Of a DNA stretch of 33,684 nucleotides, positions 30,948 to 33,684 are shown piece after piece (position 1 is the first letter of the stretch; each line of letters starts with the position of its first letter). The stretch spans positions 63,666-97,349 of the forward strand of contig JAAUZI010000022.1 of NCBI GenBank assembly GCA_014804645.1. The letters are read 5' to 3'. Source of the DNA: Lachnospiraceae bacterium (GTDB lineage Bacteria > Bacillota > Clostridia > Lachnospirales > Lachnospiraceae). Under the pieces are notes generated by a model that worked only from the letters and a program-made list of their open reading frames with translations, had not been told where the DNA came from and did not search any database. The translations under genes were made by a program, and so were the position numbers.

Positions 30948-32312
30948 CTAGAAAGGAAATCTGCCGCCTCCCATACCCGGAAGGCCACCCATCATGCCGC
31001 GCCGTTTTCCGCCGCCAAACTGTTTCATCATTTTCTGGCTCTGCTCAAACTGCTTGATAAAACGATTGACCACGCTGATATCCACACCTGCTCCCTTGGC
31101 GATGCGGTGTTTTCTCCTGGGGTTGAGAATCTTGGGATTGCGCCTCTCCTGCGGCGTCATGGACAGCACAATGGCCTCCATATGTGCCAGCTGCTTTTCG
31201 TCCACCATGGACTCCAGATCTCCGCCCTTGATTCCCATGCCGGGCAGCATGCTCAAAATACTGCTAAGCCCGCCCAACTTGCGCATCTGTTTCATGCTCT
31301 CCAGATAGTCCTCAAAGTCGAACTTTCCCTTCTTCATGCGGCCGGCCATCTCGCGGCCCTTGTCCTCGTCCAGATCCAGATTGGCCTGAGCCTTGTCAAT
31401 CAGGGACAGCACATCCCCCATGCCCAGTATCCGGCTGGCCATGCGGTCCGGATAAAACTGCTCCATGTCGGAAAGTTTCTCTCCCATGCCCACATACAGA
31501 ATCGGCTTACCGGTCACAGCCTTAATGGACAGGGCTGCGCCGCCTCTGGTGTCGCCGTCCATCTTAGTCAGCACCACGCCGTCAATGCCCACCTTCTCGT
31601 CAAATTCCCTGGCCACATTCACTGCGTCCTGACCGGTCATGGCGTCCACCACCAGCAAGGTCTGGTGCACTGCGATCTGCTCCTTGATCTCCTGCAGCTC
31701 GCCCATCATCTCCTCGTCCACATGCAGACGGCCCGCAGTGTCCAAAATCACTACATTATGGCCATTCTTCTGGGCATAGTTCACGGCCTCTCTGGCGATT
31801 TCCACCGGCTTATGGTCGCAGCCCATGGAAAAGACCTCCACCTCCTGTTTCTGTCCGTTGATCTGCAGCTGTTCAACGGCTGCGGGTCTGTAGACGTCAC
31901 AGGCGACCAGCAGAGATTTTTTGCCCTTCAGTTTCAGCTTGCCGGCAATCTTAGCTGTGGCTGTGGTTTTACCTGCGCCCTGTAATCCGGCCATCATAAT
32001 GACGGTGACTGACTTTCCCGGCTGCATGGCGATCTCCGTGGTCTCGCTGCCCATCAGGGCGACCATCTCCTCGTTCACAATCTTAATCACCATCTGTCCG
32101 GGATTCAGGCCGTTCATCACGTCCTGCCCAACGGCTCTCTCCTCCACGGCCTTGACAAACTGCTTTACCACCCGGAAGTTCACATCGGCCTCCAGCAGGG
32201 CCATCTTCACTTCCTTCAGAGCGCTCCGCACATCCTCCTCGGTGAGGCGTCCCTTGCTCCGCAGGTTCTTGAAAACATTCTGAAGTTTATCGGTCAGACT
32301 TTCAAATGCCAT
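30948..32312 (-). CDS. ffh: Signal recognition particle protein Ffh (454 aa)
   Basis: Ffh binds signal sequences of nascent membrane proteins and, with 4.5S RNA and FtsY, delivers them to the translocon. The N domain (about 1-85) is followed by the G domain with GLQGAGKTTATAK, DTAGRLHVDEEM and TKMDGDTRGGAALS. The methionine-rich M domain contains MLPGMGIKGGD and MTPQERRNPKILNPRRKHRIAKGAG and ends in GMMGGLPGMGGG. Length is typical. ACGGAG 8 bp before the ATG; 20 bp after ylxM in the same operon. Confidence 0.98.
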   Translation of the reverse strand: MAFESLTDKLQNVFKNLRSKGRLTEEDVRSALKEVKMALLEADVNFRVVKQFVKAVEERAVGQDVMNGLNPGQMVIKIVNEEMVALMGSETTEIAMQPGKSVTVIMMAGLQGAGKTTATAKIAGKLKLKGKKSLLVACDVYRPAAVEQLQINGQKQEVEVFSMGCDHKPVEIAREAVNYAQKNGHNVVILDTAGRLHVDEEMMGELQEIKEQIAVHQTLLVVDAMTGQDAVNVAREFDEKVGIDGVVLTKMDGDTRGGAALSIKAVTGKPILYVGMGEKLSDMEQFYPDRMASRILGMGDVLSLIDKAQANLDLDEDKGREMAGRMKKGKFDFEDYLESMKQMRKLGGLSSILSMLPGMGIKGGDLESMVDEKQLAHMEAIVLSMTPQERRNPKILNPRRKHRIAKGAGVDISVVNRFIKQFEQSQKMMKQFGGGKRRGMMGGLPGMGGGRFPF

Positions 32313-32332
32313 ACTAATCTCCGTTTGCCCAT

Positions 32333-32671
32333 TTACAGTTCCTGCTGCAGTTCCCTTGCCAGACGGTGAATCTCCTGCAGTCTGTCCGCAGATTGCCCCG
32401 GCTCCTGTGCCAGGTCAATGATTTTCGCCACCTTTTCTCTGGCATTCATAAACTTTTCCACCAGCCTGAGCTTGGACTCATACTCCTGTAGAATCTTGTC
32501 ACAGCGGCGAATCAGATCATGCACACCCTGCCTGCTTATGCCTCTGTCCTGGGCGATCTCTCCCAGCGACAGATCGTTGCACACGGCGTCTTCATAGACG
32601 CTGCGCTGGTGCTCTGTCAGCAATTCCCCATAGAAATCATACAAAAGCGCCTGCTGATATATTTTCTCCAT
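32333..32671 (-). CDS. ylxM: YlxM-family helix-turn-helix protein (112 aa)
   Basis: A small DNA-binding-like protein (UPF0122): LLTEHQRSVYEDAVCNDLSL, then the helix-turn-helix GEIAQDRGISRQGVHDLIRR, and a C-terminal helix. YlxM is linked to the SRP pathway through its fixed place before ffh; a role in stimulating SRP has been reported in streptococci. The frame runs further upstream, but GGAGG 9 bp before the ATG at 32671 decides the start. A strong promoter lies just upstream (32714-32742), so this gene leads the ffh operon. Confidence 0.94.
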   Translation of the reverse strand: MEKIYQQALLYDFYGELLTEHQRSVYEDAVCNDLSLGEIAQDRGISRQGVHDLIRRCDKILQEYESKLRLVEKFMNAREKVAKIIDLAQEPGQSADRLQEIHRLARELQQEL

Positions 32672-32713
32672 GTGATTACGCCTCCGATTCCGCTCTGTAC
32701 GCTCACCATTGCC

Positions 32714-32742
32714 ATAATACAACAGTTCTCATGGCCTGTCAA
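32714..32742 (-). promoter_or_regulatory. Promoter of the ylxM-ffh operon
   Basis: On the minus strand TTGACA (32737-32742), 17 bp, TATTAT (32714-32719): a near-consensus sigma-A promoter. Confidence 0.85.
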
Positions 32743-32761
32743 GTGTTTTTTCTTTACACCG

Positions 32762-32797
32762 TAAAAAATCAATAAAACTGCCGCAAAACTGCGGCAG
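32762..32797 (-). terminator. Rho-independent terminator after the small membrane protein gene
   Basis: On the minus strand CTGCCGC (32791-32797) pairs with GCGGCAG (32778-32784) around a 6-nt loop, followed by TTTTATTGATTTTTT. Confidence 0.92.
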
Positions 32798-32804
32798 CCC
32801 TGTT

Positions 32805-33152
32805 TCAGACGGGAGATTCCGTTTTTTGGAAAAACGTCTTGAGTTCCCGTATCAGATTTATGTTGTAAACAACTTTAAAAAAGTAAGGCAGGAGAAGAAT
32901 GAAAAAAATCACCCAAAGCAACAGGAATTGGAATGCCGCCTCCCGAATAATGATCGGTCTCATCTCCATCAGCCGCGCGTTGACAATCGCCGCCGGTTCC
33001 TCGGGATATTCTCCTATCTCAAGGCTTTTGATCCTGGCGATTGCAGGAAACCAGCGGAGGTTCGCCACCGTAAATGCGCTGCATATGGTCTGGACAATAG
33101 TCTTACGATACTGAGAGGCCACATTTTTTAACAACTGGATTTTTTGTCTCAT
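32805..33152 (-). CDS. Small single-span membrane protein of unknown function (115 aa)
   Basis: I do not recognise a family. The N-terminal 70 residues are basic and partly amphipathic (RQKIQLLKNVASQYRKTIVQ). A strong membrane helix runs from about 72 to 93 (AAFQFLLLWVIFFILLLPYF) and a basic tail follows. The start is fixed by AGGAGG 7 bp before the ATG at 33152, although the frame is open to 33206. It has a perfect TTGACA-N17-TATAAT promoter and its own terminator, so it is a single strongly transcribed gene between the YitT-family gene and the ffh operon. Membrane orientation and role are not evident. Confidence 0.75.
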   Translation of the reverse strand: MRQKIQLLKNVASQYRKTIVQTICSAFTVANLRWFPAIARIKSLEIGEYPEEPAAIVNARLMEMRPIIIREAAFQFLLLWVIFFILLLPYFFKVVYNINLIRELKTFFQKTESPV

Positions 33153-33208
33153 TTTGTTCCTCCTTAAGAATCGAAAACACCGCTGTTTGGAATCCTTTTT
33201 GTACATTT

Positions 33209-33237
33209 ATTATATCGTCCCTGTTGGTTCCTGTCAA
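33209..33237 (-). promoter_or_regulatory. Perfect consensus sigma-A promoter of the small membrane protein gene
   Basis: On the minus strand TTGACA (33232-33237), exactly 17 bp, TATAAT (33209-33214). Start of transcription would be near 33202, with a leader of about 50 nt. Confidence 0.9.
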
Positions 33238-33276
33238 CGCTCGTTTCCCGGAATCATACGCTTTTCGCAGACACTT

Positions 33277-33684
33277 TCACAGTTTTTCGCTGAAATAACT
33301 CTTGTACCCTTCCCCGTAGATCTCCGTGGCGCTGGTGATGATCATGAACGCCTGGGGGTCCTCCTCCTTTACGATCACCTCCGTCTTGGGAGCCGTGGCC
33401 TTTTTGGTGGCGCACAGGATTACCTGTTTATCCTTGCCGCTGAAGGCACCTGTCCCCTGCATGTAGGTCACGCCGATGTCCAGCTCCTCCAACAGGCGCT
33501 TGGTAATTTGCTCCGACCGGTCGCTGATGATAAAGATCAGCTTGGCCTCATCCCTGCCGTAGAGCACCAAATCCAGAACCAGAGATACCACAATGACCGT
33601 CAGCCCCGCATACAGAGCCACGTCGATATCCTTAAACACAAAGGCGGAGATGGTCACAATGACCGCATCCATAGCCAGGAACAG
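33277..33684 (-). CDS. YitT-family membrane protein (5' part missing)
   Basis: The frame is open through the right edge, so the N-terminal membrane part is outside the window. About 135 residues are seen. A last pair of membrane segments (DAVIVTISAFVF and VALYAGLTVIVVSLVLDLVLYG) is followed by the cytoplasmic DUF2179 domain (KLIFIISDRSEQITKRLLEE, GVTYMQGTGAFSGKDKQVI) ending in DPQAFMIITSATEIYGEGY. YitT-type proteins are widespread in Firmicutes; their transport or sensing role is unknown to me. No clear terminator follows. Confidence 0.93.
   Translation of the reverse strand: MFLAMDAVIVTISAFVFKDIDVALYAGLTVIVVSLVLDLVLYGRDEAKLIFIISDRSEQITKRLLEELDIGVTYMQGTGAFSGKDKQVILCATKKATAPKTEVIVKEEDPQAFMIITSATEIYGEGYKSYFSEKL

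Noticed and set aside
1..33684. CRISPR array, rRNA, tRNA, prophage or insertion sequence
   Set aside because: No regularly spaced repeats, rRNA blocks, tRNA cloverleaf, integrase, transposase or phage genes were seen in any intergenic stretch.

Overview
The window looks like a chromosomal segment of a Gram-positive anaerobe of the Clostridia, most likely a Lachnospiraceae-type gut bacterium. This rests on three things: strong GGAGG ribosome binding sites and TTGACA/TATAAT promoters; the ylxM-ffh-rpsP-khpA-rimM-trmD-rplS-rbgA-rnhB-(FliK-like)-(FlhB-like) gene order shared with Bacillus subtilis; and a long (398-residue) PRPP synthetase. No rRNA, tRNA, CRISPR array, IS element or phage gene was found.

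Region 1 (1-8.5 kb) is an accessory, envelope-sensing region. It holds three related lipoproteins (one cut by the left edge) that combine an N-terminal repeat-rich part with a C-terminal solute-binding-protein part, with no transporter genes beside them. Among them lie an ECF sigma factor with its overlapping zinc-type membrane anti-sigma factor and, on the opposite strand, a small papain-like (C39/BtrH-like) cysteine protein. The lipoprotein promoter at 8435-8463 has three 7-bp direct repeats spaced exactly 11 bp apart just upstream of its -35 box, the layout of an OmpR/PhoB-family response regulator site.

Region 2 (8.5-12 kb) holds a MoxR ATPase/VWA (CoxDE-like) pair, metF, and a 440-bp interval with a 31-codon membrane peptide. 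That peptide has a structured 5' leader, a 17-bp complement of the leader downstream of the gene, and a promoter reading back towards it from the opposite strand. Together these look like a type I toxin-antitoxin locus and are the best candidate here for an undescribed element.

Region 3 (12-17.9 kb) is housekeeping: gpsA and plsY (phospholipid synthesis), der (ribosome assembly GTPase), a PDZ/radical-SAM-like DUF512 protein, and divergently prs. Region 4 (17.9-25.5 kb) reads leftward: rnhB, FliK-like and FlhB-like proteins, yraN, pgeF, then an OmpR-family response regulator overlapping a large sensor histidine kinase. Region 5 (25.5-33.7 kb) is the SRP/ribosome maturation cluster: ylxM, ffh, rpsP, khpA, rimM, a trmD fused to a GNAT acetyltransferase, rplS, two different type I signal peptidases flanking rbgA, an unknown small membrane protein and the end of a YitT-family protein.

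Several starts were moved downstream of the longest open frame because a good ribosome binding site sits before an internal start codon. All functional names come from motif recognition by eye; no database search was run.
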